The position numbers and the translations under genes are program-made. This document shows positions 1-8,640 of a DNA stretch of 64,000 bases, in pieces (within the stretch, counting starts at the first letter, position 1; every line of letters begins with the position of its first letter). This stretch comes from Shewanella putrefaciens (GTDB lineage: Bacteria > Pseudomonadota > Gammaproteobacteria > Enterobacterales > Shewanellaceae): the NCBI RefSeq assembly GCF_016406325.1, contig NZ_CP066370.1:1364001-1428000 (forward strand), given 5' to 3'. Under the pieces are notes generated by a model that saw nothing but the letters and a program-made list of their open reading frames with translations, had not been told where the DNA came from and made no database searches.

Positions 1-1023
1 CTGCCACCGAGTTTTCCCTTTGGTGGAATGGAAAATCCAAGATTGGCGTTTTTAACGCCAACCTTGATTGCTGGGGATAAAAGTTTGGTGTCAACCGTTG
101 CCCATGAGTTAGCCCATTCTTGGACAGGGAATTTAGTGAGCAATGCAACTTGGCGGGATCTTTGGTTAAACGAAGGTTTTACCACCTATTTTACCAATCG
201 AATTGTCGAAGCCGTTTATGGTAAAGAACAGGCTGAATTAGAGTGGGTGATAGAGTTTGGCCGCCTAAAAGAGGAAATGACCTCGTTACCTAAATACAAA
301 CAAACCTTACCTGCGAATGTGCAACTGGACGATCCCAATCTTGCGTTTAATCGCTTTACCTATGATAAAGCTTCCATGTTTGTTCACGAGCTAGAACATA
401 GACTCGGAAGGATTGAGTTCGATAAATTTTTAATCAAATATGTGAGCCATTTTGCTTTTAAAGCCATCACGACCGAGGAGTTTGTCACTTATGCTCAAGC
501 AACCATATTACAAACATATCCAGATAAAATAAGTGAAGTAGAGCTGCTTGAGTGGGTTTATGGTGAAGGCTTACCAGAATGGTATAGAGGTCCAACTTCG
601 TCGAGTTTAGATAAAGTGGATGATGCACTGGCGTGTTTTTTACAGGGGACAGCGGCAAGTCATTTAACCGTTAAAGGTTGGCGAGTTCACCACTGGCAAT
701 ATTTTTTGAGTCAACTACCTGAAGTTTTGACCCAAGTCCAACTGATGGATCTTGATGACACTTTTCATTTCACCCAATCTAAGAATGCAGAAATTGCCTG
801 TGATTGGTTTAGAGTGGCAATTCGTAATCACTATGATCCAGTTTTGCCAGCTTTAAGTGCTTATTTGATACGCATTGGCCGAGGTAAATTTGTACGACCG
901 CTTTATGCTGAACTACAAATTGCTGGATATGATACCGAATTAAAAGAAATTTATGCTAAAGCTCGTAAAGGGTATCATCCATCGATTCAAGTACAGTTGG
1001 ATAAGTCGTTAAAATGCCCATAA
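1..1023 (+). CDS. M1 family aminopeptidase (leukotriene-A4-hydrolase-like), 3' part
   Basis: The reading frame is open from base 1, so the gene begins outside the window; about 340 C-terminal residues are present. The first codons give GGMEN, the M1 exopeptidase motif that binds the substrate N-terminus. It is followed by the zinc motif HELAH and the third ligand in NEGF, 18 residues later. A helical C-terminal region with FHF and NAEIACDWFR-type repeats matches the leukotriene A4 hydrolase C-terminal domain, so the protein belongs to that branch of M1 rather than to PepN. Expected role: cytoplasmic or periplasmic zinc aminopeptidase removing N-terminal residues from peptides; any epoxide hydrolase activity is unproven. 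A hairpin at 1041-1057 follows the stop. The truncation is only the window edge. Confidence 0.93.
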   Translation: MPPSFPFGGMENPRLAFLTPTLIAGDKSLVSTVAHELAHSWTGNLVSNATWRDLWLNEGFTTYFTNRIVEAVYGKEQAELEWVIEFGRLKEEMTSLPKYKQTLPANVQLDDPNLAFNRFTYDKASMFVHELEHRLGRIEFDKFLIKYVSHFAFKAITTEEFVTYAQATILQTYPDKISEVELLEWVYGEGLPEWYRGPTSSSLDKVDDALACFLQGTAASHLTVKGWRVHHWQYFLSQLPEVLTQVQLMDLDDTFHFTQSKNAEIACDWFRVAIRNHYDPVLPALSAYLIRIGRGKFVRPLYAELQIAGYDTELKEIYAKARKGYHPSIQVQLDKSLKCP

Positions 1024-1028
1024 ATTTG

Positions 1029-1195
1029 AGATAAAAAAATGGCAACCAGAGGTTGCCATAAAAAATCAGAGTAGAATACAAAAGAATTCAGTGCGCTAGC
1101 GTGTTTTCCGTTGTATCCCCAAAGGGAGATGATGATGAACGACTAACCAACCTGACTCAATGCGATAAAACAGAAACTGTATCATTTGAATGAAG
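1029..1195. repeat. Repeat element, copy A (hairpin plus GGGAGA-ATGATGAAC motif)
   Basis: This is a non-coding stretch that shares five short blocks, in the same order, with 1383-1520: GATAAAAAAA followed by GGCAACCA and an inverted-repeat partner; TGCGCTAG; GGGAGA next to ATGATGAAC; CTCAAT; and CATTTGA. The sequence between blocks has diverged. The hairpin GGCAACC/GGTTGCC (1041-1057) is flanked by A and T tracts and could terminate transcription in either direction. The purine-rich GGGAGA looks like a ribosome binding site in front of a 3-4 codon reading frame (ATG ATG AAC GAC TAA). I do not recognise a named family. Confidence 0.55.
1033..1066. terminator. Bidirectional hairpin terminator after the M1 peptidase
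   Basis: Seven-base perfect stem (1041-1047 with 1051-1057), three-base loop, A-tract before and A-rich after on the plus strand. On the minus strand the stem is followed by T-tract. It lies 18 bases after the peptidase stop and is also part of repeat copy A. Confidence 0.6.
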
Positions 1196-1382
1196 CTCTT
1201 TATCTAACAAGCCCCACTACCAAGTGTGCATTTAATCTCATTTGCTAATCCTTACGTATATTCAGAGTCATCATTTTTTGTAAAGTTCACTCGTTTTAGA
1301 AAAAAAGAGAAAATATTTTTTTGGATATGTTCAAGCAACCTAAATAGCAACATTTTGGGCATAGTAAAAGTGAAGTGAAGAG

Positions 1383-1520
1383 AAGAGATAAAAAAAGGCA
1401 ACCAAACGGTCGCCTAGTGACCTACTCCTAGGTCAAGGGGCTGCGCTAGAAGCCCTTGGGAGAATGATGAACATGAAAAAGACATTCGCTGCTCAATACA
1501 TTTGAGTGGTGCGTACGGTT
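1383..1520. repeat. Repeat element, copy B
   Basis: Diverged second copy of the element at 1029-1195. It starts with GATAAAAAAAGGCAACCA and an imperfect hairpin (GGCAACC/GGTCGCC). It then has two more hairpins: TGACCT/AGGTCA (around 1418-1435) and CAAGGG/CCCTTG (around 1434-1458). The TGCGCTAG block and GGGAGAATGATGAAC follow. Here the ATG opens a possible 13-codon frame ending TGA at about 1505. The rest of 1024-1592 holds no gene that I can support. Confidence 0.5.
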
Positions 1521-1592
1521 AAAGTTCAATTTTATATTAAAAAAATTAATTTATTTTTTTAACTGAATATTTTCAGATGGATAGACAATAAA

Positions 1593-2078
1593 TTATTTTA
1601 ACAGAGCGTTAATCTTACTGGTTAATGCTTCAGGTTTTGTCGTTGGCGCGAAACGTTCAATGGCTTCACCTTGACGATTAACTAAAAATTTAGTGAAGTT
1701 CCATTTGATCCCTTCAGTGCCTAAAACTCCTGGAGCGGCTTTTTTTAAATACTGATATAGAGGGTGGGTATGCTCGCCGTTCACTTCAATTTTAGAGAAC
1801 AGTGGGAAAGTCACCCCAAAATTCAATTCACAAAAATGTTGGATCCCTTCCTCATTTGCTTTTTCTTGGGCACCAAATTGATTACAAGGAAAACCGAGTA
1901 CCACAAATCCCTCATCTTGAAATTGTTTATACAGTGCTTCTAACCCTTTGTATTGAGGTGTAAATCCACACTCACTAGCGGTATTAACGATCAATAAGAC
2001 TTTACCTTGATACTGTGCCAAGGATACGGTATTGCCTTGAATATCTGTTGCTGTATGGCTGTAAATATTTGATGTCAT
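1593..2078 (-). CDS. btuE: Glutathione peroxidase family protein (thiol peroxidase type)
   Basis: 161 residues, normal length for bacterial Gpx. The catalytic tetrad is complete: Cys37 (SECGFTPQ) in place of selenocysteine, Gln71 (FGAQE), and Trp126-Asn127 (KWNFTKF). Cys83 could act as the resolving cysteine, in which case thioredoxin would be the likely reductant, as known for non-seleno Gpx enzymes. There is no signal peptide, so it acts in the cytoplasm reducing hydroperoxides. The ATG at 2078 is preceded by GGGAGAG at good spacing. It is divergent from the MgtE gene. The E. coli homologue is BtuE; the name implies homology only, not a role in B12 uptake. Confidence 0.93.
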   Translation of the reverse strand: MTSNIYSHTATDIQGNTVSLAQYQGKVLLIVNTASECGFTPQYKGLEALYKQFQDEGFVVLGFPCNQFGAQEKANEEGIQHFCELNFGVTFPLFSKIEVNGEHTHPLYQYLKKAAPGVLGTEGIKWNFTKFLVNRQGEAIERFAPTTKPEALTSKINALLK

Positions 2079-2225
2079 GTTTATCTCTCCCTTATGTAGG
2101 ACAATAGCATAATTAATAAATAAATTTATAACAATATACTTGTGTGCAATTCAGTTGTCTTGTTTGCTAATTATCTTAAATATCAATATAGTTACGTGAA
2201 TTTAGTTGTAAAAAAGGGCGTTCAT

Positions 2226-3596
2226 GTGACTGAACATCAAGCCGAATATGAAACAAACACTCAGGTAGATGTGGGACAGGTTGTTCAACAACTCACTGAT
2301 GTAGAAGGTGAAGAGCAAGCTGAGGTCTTTAGCGAAATTCTAAACGAAGCGGAACCTGGCACCATTGCTCTGGTGCTTGAGTCTTTACCTTTAGATGAGC
2401 GTTACGAGCGTTGGCAGCAGGTTGAGTTTAGTGAACGTGTCACAGTACTCAGCTTGATGCGTGCCGATCCCCGTATGGGGATTTTGCAGCGGATGCCAAA
2501 TAATGAAGTGGATTTGTTATTTGCGCAATTAAGCCCAGAAGATTTAATTGAATGGAGCGATTACCTCCCCGAGAGTTTTACTGACCGTGCATTGGCGCAA
2601 ATGGGGGAGCGTCAGCGACAACGTTTTGAGTTATATGATCAATATTCAGAGAATCAAATTGGTCGCTATACGGATCACCAAATGCTGGTTCTCAGTGATA
2701 AGGCAACCGTTGCTCAGGCACAGCGTTTTTTCCGCCGTATAGAACTCGATTGTAATGACAATCTGTTTATCGTTAATGATGAAGATAAATATCAAGGTAC
2801 GGTAAGGCGTTACGATATTTTTAAGCACAATCCAGATGAGTTATTAATTTCACTTCTAGCTGCGGATAGCAGAGCCTTGTCCGCCGATACGAGTTTATTG
2901 GATGCGGCTGAAGCGATTGAACATAGCCGTGAAATTGAATTACCCATTATTGATGATCTGGGTGAGTTAATTGGCCGCGTGACGCTGCGAACTGCAACGG
3001 CGTTAGTGCGTGAGCACTATGAGGCGCAATTAATGGCAACAGCAGGTATGGATGAGTCAGACGACTTATTTGCACCTATCATGAAAGGCGCTCAACGTCG
3101 AACTGTTTGGCTCGGTATTAACTTACTCACTGCGTTTTTAGCTTCAGCCACTATCGGGCTTTTTGAAAATGTGCTTTCACAGGTTGTTGCTCTGGCAGTA
3201 TTGATGCCGATCGTCGCTTCTATGGGCGGGATTGCTGGTAGTCAATCGTTGACACTGATGATCCGTGGTATGGCGATGGGGCAAATTTCGGTAGGTAACG
3301 TGTTTTCATTAATGAAAAACGAACTGGGTATAGGGATTGTCAACGGTATTTTGTGGGCCATCGTGATTGGTATTGTCGCTGGTTGGTGGTTTAGTGACAA
3401 TACCATTGGCATTGTAATTGCCTGTGCCATTCTGATTAATATGGCTGTAGCCGCGTTAGCAGGAGTGCTGGTTCCTATGGTATTACAAAAGTTTAATCAA
3501 GATGCTGCATTATCAGGTTCAGTCATTTTAACGACAGTTACGGATGTGGTGGGCTTTTTTACTTTCTTAGGCATGGCAACCTTACTCTATTTATAA
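2226..3596 (+). CDS. mgtE: MgtE-type magnesium transporter
   Basis: Domains in order: N-terminal superhelical MgtE_N (about residues 20-140), a pair of CBS domains (about 145-270), and a C-terminal membrane domain of five helices (about 300-456) with the conserved run MPIVASMGGIAGSQ. MgtE is a homodimeric Mg2+ channel gated by Mg2+ binding to the cytoplasmic domains. I prefer the GTG at 2226 (VTEHQAEYE), 456 residues, with AAAGGG upstream. The longer ATG frame from 2142 adds 28 residues unlike the family and lacks a ribosome site. The gene stands alone, divergent from the peroxidase gene. Confidence 0.93.
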   Translation: MTEHQAEYETNTQVDVGQVVQQLTDVEGEEQAEVFSEILNEAEPGTIALVLESLPLDERYERWQQVEFSERVTVLSLMRADPRMGILQRMPNNEVDLLFAQLSPEDLIEWSDYLPESFTDRALAQMGERQRQRFELYDQYSENQIGRYTDHQMLVLSDKATVAQAQRFFRRIELDCNDNLFIVNDEDKYQGTVRRYDIFKHNPDELLISLLAADSRALSADTSLLDAAEAIEHSREIELPIIDDLGELIGRVTLRTATALVREHYEAQLMATAGMDESDDLFAPIMKGAQRRTVWLGINLLTAFLASATIGLFENVLSQVVALAVLMPIVASMGGIAGSQSLTLMIRGMAMGQISVGNVFSLMKNELGIGIVNGILWAIVIGIVAGWWFSDNTIGIVIACAILINMAVAALAGVLVPMVLQKFNQDAALSGSVILTTVTDVVGFFTFLGMATLLYL

Positions 3597-3640
3597 TGGA
3601 ACATGGCGGCATTTAGGGGTTTAACCAATAAATAATATTG

Positions 3641-4162
3641 ATGGATAATTTTGATATGAGTGGCATTCAGTTTGTGCTGAGCGAGAAACCAGAGGAGTTG
3701 ATGTTAGCGGCAAGCTTAATAGAGCAACGCGATGATAATGCTCACCCACTGGAACACTCAGTTTTTTTTCGCTCTCGTGCAGTGGTTCTTGCAAAAACAC
3801 CCCAAGGAAATATTGTTGGCTGTGCAGCAATTAAAGCTGGCGAAGGCAAAATAGGGGAGTTTGGTTATTTAGTTGTATCACCTTTATATAGACGTCAAGG
3901 GATTGCGCAAGGATTGACACAAAAACGGATTGAAGTTGCGAAATCTCTGGGGATTGCCATCTTATTTGCAACCATTCGAGCGGAAAATATCTCGAGCAGA
4001 GCCAATCTATTGAAAGCGGGATTTAAATTTTGGCGTGATTATTTAAGTATCCGTGGTACGGGAAATACTGTCGGTTGGTATTATTTAACCCTAGAAGACA
4101 GTATTAATGTTGAAACTGTAATGCAGTCTTTGGCGGGGGATCGAACACCCACCGGTGGTTAA
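3641..4162 (+). CDS. GNAT family N-acetyltransferase
   Basis: About 173 residues with the GNAT acetyl-CoA motif A: a beta strand FGYLVVSPLY followed by RRQGIAQGL, the pyrophosphate-binding loop. A later strand/helix (ATIRAENISSRANLLKAGF) matches motif B. Small-molecule or protein N-acetylation is expected; the substrate cannot be told. Start choice is uncertain: ATG at 3641 or ATG at 3656 (MSGIQF); neither has a strong ribosome site. It follows mgtE by about 45 bases in the same direction and may be cotranscribed. Confidence 0.85.
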   Translation: MDNFDMSGIQFVLSEKPEELMLAASLIEQRDDNAHPLEHSVFFRSRAVVLAKTPQGNIVGCAAIKAGEGKIGEFGYLVVSPLYRRQGIAQGLTQKRIEVAKSLGIAILFATIRAENISSRANLLKAGFKFWRDYLSIRGTGNTVGWYYLTLEDSINVETVMQSLAGDRTPTGG

Positions 4163-4326
4163 ATAATCAGTAAGTGAAGCGAATTTATCACTTATATGTT
4201 TTTATTATGATCTTTTTAGTTTCTTATTTGTAAAAAACATTCTTTGATTACATAAATATGCAGATTTTCTTTGTTTCTTCGGTATGATCCGTGTCGATTA
4301 CCCACAGTCATTATTGAGGTGTTTTT

Positions 4327-4866
4327 ATGGCTAAGTTCAGAGTAGCAAGTGTTTTATTATTGAGCGCAGCAGCGCTGCAAGTGAATGCGTCAGAATTTAA
4401 TCTTGGGTTGAACAATGACGTGGTTTCTACAGAGTTAGAACTGCAACTGAGTAAAGATACGAATGCAGTATTAGGTTATATCTACTCAGATGATAGTGGT
4501 CATATTGCCCAAGGGGCTATGCATATGACCCATGATACTGGTGTTCATCACTTTGAAGTTGGGGCAAAATTGAGCCAACTTTGGGCTGATGAGGCTCCCA
4601 ATGGCAGTGCTGTTTCTGTCGGAGGTCGTTATATCCTTTCCATGGGACCCAATATTTCACTCCACGCTGCGGCTTATTATGCGCCTTCTGTCCTATCATT
4701 TGGCAATGTCGATGGTCATTATGAGTTGGATTCAAAAGTCCAGTATCGTCTTACGCCCAATATGGCACTCTATGTCGGTTACCGGAAACTCGCATTCGAA
4801 TATGATAATGCCCGAGATTTGACCTTCGAAGATGGTATATATATCGGTGGAAAATTCCGCTTTTAA
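4327..4866 (+). CDS. YfaZ family outer membrane protein
   Basis: 179 residues with a cleavable signal peptide (hydrophobic stretch then LQVNAS, cleavage about residue 21). Alternating beta-strand pattern follows, ending in the aromatic C-terminus KFRF typical of outer membrane beta-barrels. The whole-protein pattern (FNLGLNNDVVSTELE, repeated G-Y/L strands) fits the YfaZ family, whose function is unknown. Ribosome site GAGG lies 8-9 bases before the ATG. It is followed by a strong terminator and so is probably a single-gene unit. Confidence 0.85.
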   Translation: MAKFRVASVLLLSAAALQVNASEFNLGLNNDVVSTELELQLSKDTNAVLGYIYSDDSGHIAQGAMHMTHDTGVHHFEVGAKLSQLWADEAPNGSAVSVGGRYILSMGPNISLHAAAYYAPSVLSFGNVDGHYELDSKVQYRLTPNMALYVGYRKLAFEYDNARDLTFEDGIYIGGKFRF

Positions 4867-4890
4867 GTCTTAGCGTTGTGTTAATTATTG

Positions 4891-4925
4891 AGCCGGCCAA
4901 AGTGAACATTTGGTCGGCTTTTTTA
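4891..4925 (+). terminator. Rho-independent terminator after the yfaZ-like gene
   Basis: Stem AGCCGGCCAAA paired with TTTGGTCGGCT, short loop, then TTTTTTA. Lies 25 bases after the stop codon. Confidence 0.8.
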
Positions 4926-5078
4926 TACCCTTTGTATTTATTTCATCGATTAAGCCACTAAGACGCTTACAGTGCAAAATCGGCATTTATCATCTAAGTG
5001 CGGAGTATATTAATTAATCTATTGATTTTACAACTGAACATATTGAGAAAGGCTGAGAGAGGATCAGTAGAGTGAACT

Positions 5079-5105
5079 AGCAAGTTGGAGGGCATCCAAC
5101 TTGCT
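5079..5105. other. Perfect 11-bp inverted repeat without a T tract
   Basis: AGCAAGTTGGA, 5-base spacer, TCCAACTTGCT. It sits in the gap between the yfaZ-like gene (plus) and the small gene at 5164-5322 (minus). No run of T follows on either strand, so it is not a standard terminator. It could be a protein site, RNA processing structure or part of a small RNA. Confidence 0.55.
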
Positions 5106-5163
5106 CGGATTTGACAGATTTCATAAAACGCGAACTTGTTAACACAAATTCTTAAAAGCTAGG

Positions 5164-5322
5164 TTACTTCGATTTATGCTGATAAAAATCCACCTCTGTA
5201 TCGTCCGAGAAACGACGTTTTGTATCCCTACGTCGCTGTTTTACACGTTTATTTTTTTGTTTACCTTTGACGTTATCGCCCCATGGCGCATCATCGTCGT
5301 CAAATTCATAGGAGTGTGACAT
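5164..5322 (-). CDS. Small acidic/basic protein, unknown function
   Basis: 52 residues from the ATG at 5322 (MSHSYEFDDDDAPWGD). A longer start at 5361 adds 13 hydrophobic residues and is less likely. The N-terminal third is acidic and the middle very basic (KGKQKNKRVKQRRRDTKRR), suggesting nucleic-acid or ribosome contact, but this is inference. A weak GGAA ribosome site is present. No family recognised. Confidence 0.55.
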   Translation of the reverse strand: MSHSYEFDDDDAPWGDNVKGKQKNKRVKQRRRDTKRRFSDDTEVDFYQHKSK

Positions 5323-5610
5323 GGTCAAAATTCCAAAAAATACCTGTGCCATTTTCAGCACTCGATCTTTTTACCCAAAGGTGCGATGAAGCTAAAGCGA
5401 AATTTTTCATCATTGATGGTGAAAAGTTTTGTCCAATAAGCTGCTTACATGATACTCATCGGTTTACAGTGAATTTACCTGTTATTTTTCACACTTATCT
5501 TTTTGATATCTAATCAGTATTATTATTTGCTGAATGTAGTGTTTTTTATGCGTGATGATATGCGCCCAAAATCTAGGGCGCGAAGATCCAATAAAAATAA
5601 TGAGTTAGTG
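5323..5610. other. Intergenic region without supported gene
   Basis: Lies between the small minus-strand gene and the RNA methyltransferase, both on the minus strand. AT-rich; no reading frame with a ribosome site, no terminator hairpin and no repeat that I can support. It presumably holds the promoter of the 5164-5322 gene. Confidence 0.4.
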
Positions 5611-7002
5611 TTACTTGTTGCGCAGCATACGCGCGACAAACATACCATCACTATTCGCTTCAAAAGGCCATACGGTCAACATTTCTGTTTGTTCACCCGT
5701 AAAAGGATGGCGTATCGGCGTGAGCATGAACTCTGGATGTTGCTGTAAAAACGCCGTCACCACGTCTTGGTTCTCGAGCGGCGACAAGGAACACGTGGCG
5801 TAAACGAGTACGCCGCCCGCTTTAACTGCTCGGCTACTGCGGCTTAAAATATCGAGCTGTAACGCGGCTTTATCGGCCACGGCTTCAACACTATCCAACC
5901 AACGCATATCGGGGTTACGTCGCCAAGTGCCAGTGCAACTGCACGGGGCATCGACTAACACACCGTCGAAATGATCCGCTGGCACGGGCAGGGCATCGCT
6001 CTTCCAACGGGCCACGCTAATATTGTTAAAGTGGGCTCTTTGGGCACGCTTAGTCAGTTCTTCTAGGGCATTGGAGCGAATATCGGACGATATGATGCTG
6101 CCCGCAGAGGGTGTTTGGTTATCAGCAGCTTTAGCTAACATCAAAGAGCGCAGTTGCAGGGTTTTACCACCTGCACCACTGCAAGCATCCCACCAATGGG
6201 CATCGGGTTCTGGCGCGCAAATTTGCCCTATGACCTGTGAAGCCAAATCTTGGATCTCAATGTTACCGTCTTTATACAGGGCGATTTCATTAAGATTCAT
6301 ACTCTTACTGCCAAGGTTAATGGCATCGTTAAAGTAATGACCATAACTAGCATCGATGCCAAGCGCTTGCAGTTGTGTCGCCGCATCTTGGCTAGTGATC
6401 CCCTGTGCGCGGCCCCAAATTGGTGGGCGACTGGACATAGCCTCAATTAATTGCGTTTGCAGAGCCGCATCAATAGGACACACTTGCCAGAACCAGTCGG
6501 GTAATAAATCCTGTGGTTTAAGCTTCGCCGCGGGAAATAAATGCTGCATTAGCGTGAGTTTGTCGTCGAGACTGTCAACGGCAAGCGCTTGAGCCAGTTG
6601 ATAATCGATAGGCGACTGCGATAACTCATGCCAAGCTGTGGCGATATCTTGCCAAGCATGGGCTTCCAATAACGCACTGGCGCTTAGGCTGGCAAAATAA
6701 GTCGCTGATGCTTGTTGATCGCCTATTCGCTGAAACCAACCCCACCAGCGAAATAGACTAAACAAAGATTCACGGATGACTTTACGATCTTTAGAGCCGT
6801 GTTTTTTATATTCTCTAAAGTAGTTGGCCAGAATACGGTCGGCGGGCATTTTACTGCTTTGAATTTCATCGAATAATTGCTTAATTGTACTGGCGTAACT
6901 GAGCGCACGTTTTTGCGCTGGGGTGCTCGCCTCTGCATTTAACGCTGACGATGTGTTTGAGTTGGATGCCTTGTCGGAAGAGAAGCTGCTTGGATTACCC
7001 AT
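5611..7002 (-). CDS. RsmB/NOP2/Sun family rRNA cytosine-C5 methyltransferase
   Basis: 463 residues. The C-terminal half is a class I SAM methyltransferase: DACSGAGGKT (SAM motif I, about residue 262), SSDIRSNAL (motif II), VDAPCSCTGTWRRNPD (motif IV with cysteine), and YATCSLSPLEN (motif VI with the second conserved cysteine). Both cysteines of the NSUN mechanism are present. The N-terminal about 170 residues are helical with DRKVIRESLFSLFRW, resembling the region before the catalytic domain in RsmB-like proteins, but I do not see a clear NusB fold. The target is probably 16S rRNA or tRNA; which position is not shown. Start ATG 7002. Confidence 0.88.
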   Translation of the reverse strand: MGNPSSFSSDKASNSNTSSALNAEASTPAQKRALSYASTIKQLFDEIQSSKMPADRILANYFREYKKHGSKDRKVIRESLFSLFRWWGWFQRIGDQQASATYFASLSASALLEAHAWQDIATAWHELSQSPIDYQLAQALAVDSLDDKLTLMQHLFPAAKLKPQDLLPDWFWQVCPIDAALQTQLIEAMSSRPPIWGRAQGITSQDAATQLQALGIDASYGHYFNDAINLGSKSMNLNEIALYKDGNIEIQDLASQVIGQICAPEPDAHWWDACSGAGGKTLQLRSLMLAKAADNQTPSAGSIISSDIRSNALEELTKRAQRAHFNNISVARWKSDALPVPADHFDGVLVDAPCSCTGTWRRNPDMRWLDSVEAVADKAALQLDILSRSSRAVKAGGVLVYATCSLSPLENQDVVTAFLQQHPEFMLTPIRHPFTGEQTEMLTVWPFEANSDGMFVARMLRNK

Positions 7003-7115
7003 AAATTTAGCCTGAATTATGCTCTCTGTGGCTGCGCCTTATGTAGGAGGCATAACTGTAACAGAGGGAAAAATAAGTGGCGCAGAGTGTAGCAGTTTTG
7101 CCCGATAACAGGCAT

Positions 7116-7155
7116 AAAAAAAGCCCCAAAGTCGCATCAACTTGCGGGGCTTTTT
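7116..7155 (-). terminator. Bidirectional terminator between gst and rsmB-like gene
   Basis: AGCCCC...GGGGCT stem (7122-7127 with 7146-7151, extended by weaker pairs). A-tract on the left gives seven U on the minus transcript; TTTTT on the right on the plus strand. It lies downstream of the glutathione transferase gene. Confidence 0.75.
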
Positions 7156-7239
7156 GTGGTTGAGTCACTGAAACTCATAGTGCATTCAGTAACAAAGGGT
7201 TATTTGCAGACTATCGCTCAATTACCGCTTGGAAGGTGA

Positions 7240-7908
7240 TTATTTCGTCACCATCTTTTGGATTTGCTTAGCCCGTTCTTCATCACTCATTTCCACCGGT
7301 GGTGGCGTGACTATGCCTTTTTGGCACGCGGGTCTGAGTGCTAACTCATCTAACCAACGTTGCAAATGTGTCAGACCTTCCATATTGATGCCGCTCCACT
7401 CGTGGATCCGCACCCAAGGCCAAGTGGCGATGTCGGCAATCGTGTATTCGTCACCTGCAAGGTATTGATTTGTAGCTAGTTGAGTATTCATAACCTCGAA
7501 TAAACGTCGACCTTCTTTTTGATAACGGTCAATGGCAGCGGGGATTTTTTCAGGGAAATACCTAAAGAATACGTTGGCTTGTCCCATCATGGGACCGACG
7601 CCGCTCATTTGGAACATTAACCATTGGATCACCTGTGAGCGCTTTTTAGGATCGGCTGGCAGGAATTTACCTGTTTTTTCGGCGAGATACAGCAGAATCG
7701 CACCCGATTCGAATACCACAAAATCCTCGTTATCGCGGTCGATAATGGCGGGAATGCGACCGTTGGGATTGATGGCGATAAACTCGGGCTGTTTTTGCTC
7801 ACTGGTGCTGAAATCTAATTTATGGACACGATATTCAAGTCCCATTTCTTCCAGTGCGATGGAAATTTTAAAACCGTTAGGGGTCGCGGCTGTGTATAAA
7901 TCTATCAT
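7240..7908 (-). CDS. yfcG: Glutathione transferase / disulfide reductase, YfcG-like
   Basis: 222 residues. The thioredoxin-like N-domain (1-85) opens with [14 protein letters not shown] and has the conserved Pro-containing loop NPNGRIPAI and [12 protein letters not shown], the glutathione-binding Glu-Ser. The all-helical C-domain (90-210) carries [11 protein letters not shown]. The pattern is closest to E. coli YfcG/Ure2-type enzymes, which reduce disulfides using two glutathiones and act little as classical transferases. The start ATG at 7908 is 17 bases downstream of the end of the DUF2461 gene when its frame is restored, so the two form an operon. Terminator at 7116-7155. Confidence 0.88.
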   Translation of the reverse strand: MIDLYTAATPNGFKISIALEEMGLEYRVHKLDFSTSEQKQPEFIAINPNGRIPAIIDRDNEDFVVFESGAILLYLAEKTGKFLPADPKKRSQVIQWLMFQMSGVGPMMGQANVFFRYFPEKIPAAIDRYQKEGRRLFEVMNTQLATNQYLAGDEYTIADIATWPWVRIHEWSGINMEGLTHLQRWLDELALRPACQKGIVTPPPVEMSDEERAKQIQKMVTK

Positions 7909-7925
7909 GATGATTCCTTATATTT

Positions 7926-8640
7926 TTAAAAATCGAGATCGAGCGCAAAACACAAATAGGCCATCAGTTGAGTGCAATGTGCAAACTGCTCGGCACAAAA
8001 ACGGGCGGCATCTGGGCGGCAGAGCTCCTCAAAGGCGATATTTTTAACTGCGATAAAATCTTTTCGTTTTAGCTCAGTGAGCATAGGGTGGTTTTTATCA
8101 AACCCTTTTGGGGGGGCGAGTTAAGCTATCTCCATCCATAGTAAATCCATGGTTTTGCAAGGTTTGTAATGCTTTTTTATAACCGTTGGGATTTTCATCG
8201 ATACAAGTGCGAATGGCATTTAAGGCTTTTGATTCTGGGTGCCAAATCCCTGCGGCAATAAAACAGCCGTCTTCGGCAATGTGCAAATATAGTCCTGGCG
8301 CATGCACATCTTTACCTTGAAAATGCCGAAATTGAATACCGATATTGGTTTTATAGGGCGTTTTATCTTTGCTAAAACGGCTGTCTCGCTGGGGACGCAT
8401 CAGACTGCCACCGACTTTTTTCGGTACGGCAGTGAGCCTAGGCGAGAGGGCGAGAATACTGGGCTGCATTTGCTCGATAAACTGCAGTGCAGGTGTTCGC
8501 ACAGTCTCTTCGTATTCTGCCTGATGGGCTTTAAACCAGTCGCGGGAGTTGTTTTGTGCCAGTTTATTTAAAAATTGCAGGCTTGCTGCGCTGAATGTTG
8601 AACCCGTCGCGATGGGGGTGTTAGTTGTTAAAGTGGCCAT
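7926..8640 (-). pseudogene. DUF2461 (TIGR02453) family protein, frameshifted
   Basis: From ATG 8640 the frame encodes 180 residues and stops at 8098. The family is longer. Removing one base from the G7 run at 8110-8116 restores a frame that continues PPKGFDKNHPML...AEQFAHCTQLMAYL and ends at TAA 7926-7928, giving about 237 residues, a normal family length and C-terminus. Motifs: NSRDWFKAH near the N-terminus and RDSRFSKDKTPYKTN in the middle, both typical of DUF2461, whose function is unknown. The restored stop lies 17 bases before the yfcG-like start. Homopolymer length change: real mutation, phase variation or base-call error are all possible. Confidence 0.85.

Noticed and set aside
2142..2225. 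N-terminal extension of MgtE from ATG 2142
   Set aside because: Residues unlike the family and no ribosome site; GTG 2226 is better.
7532..8047. Plus-strand frame of 171 residues
   Set aside because: Antisense to the yfcG-like and DUF2461 genes, no ribosome site and no family pattern.
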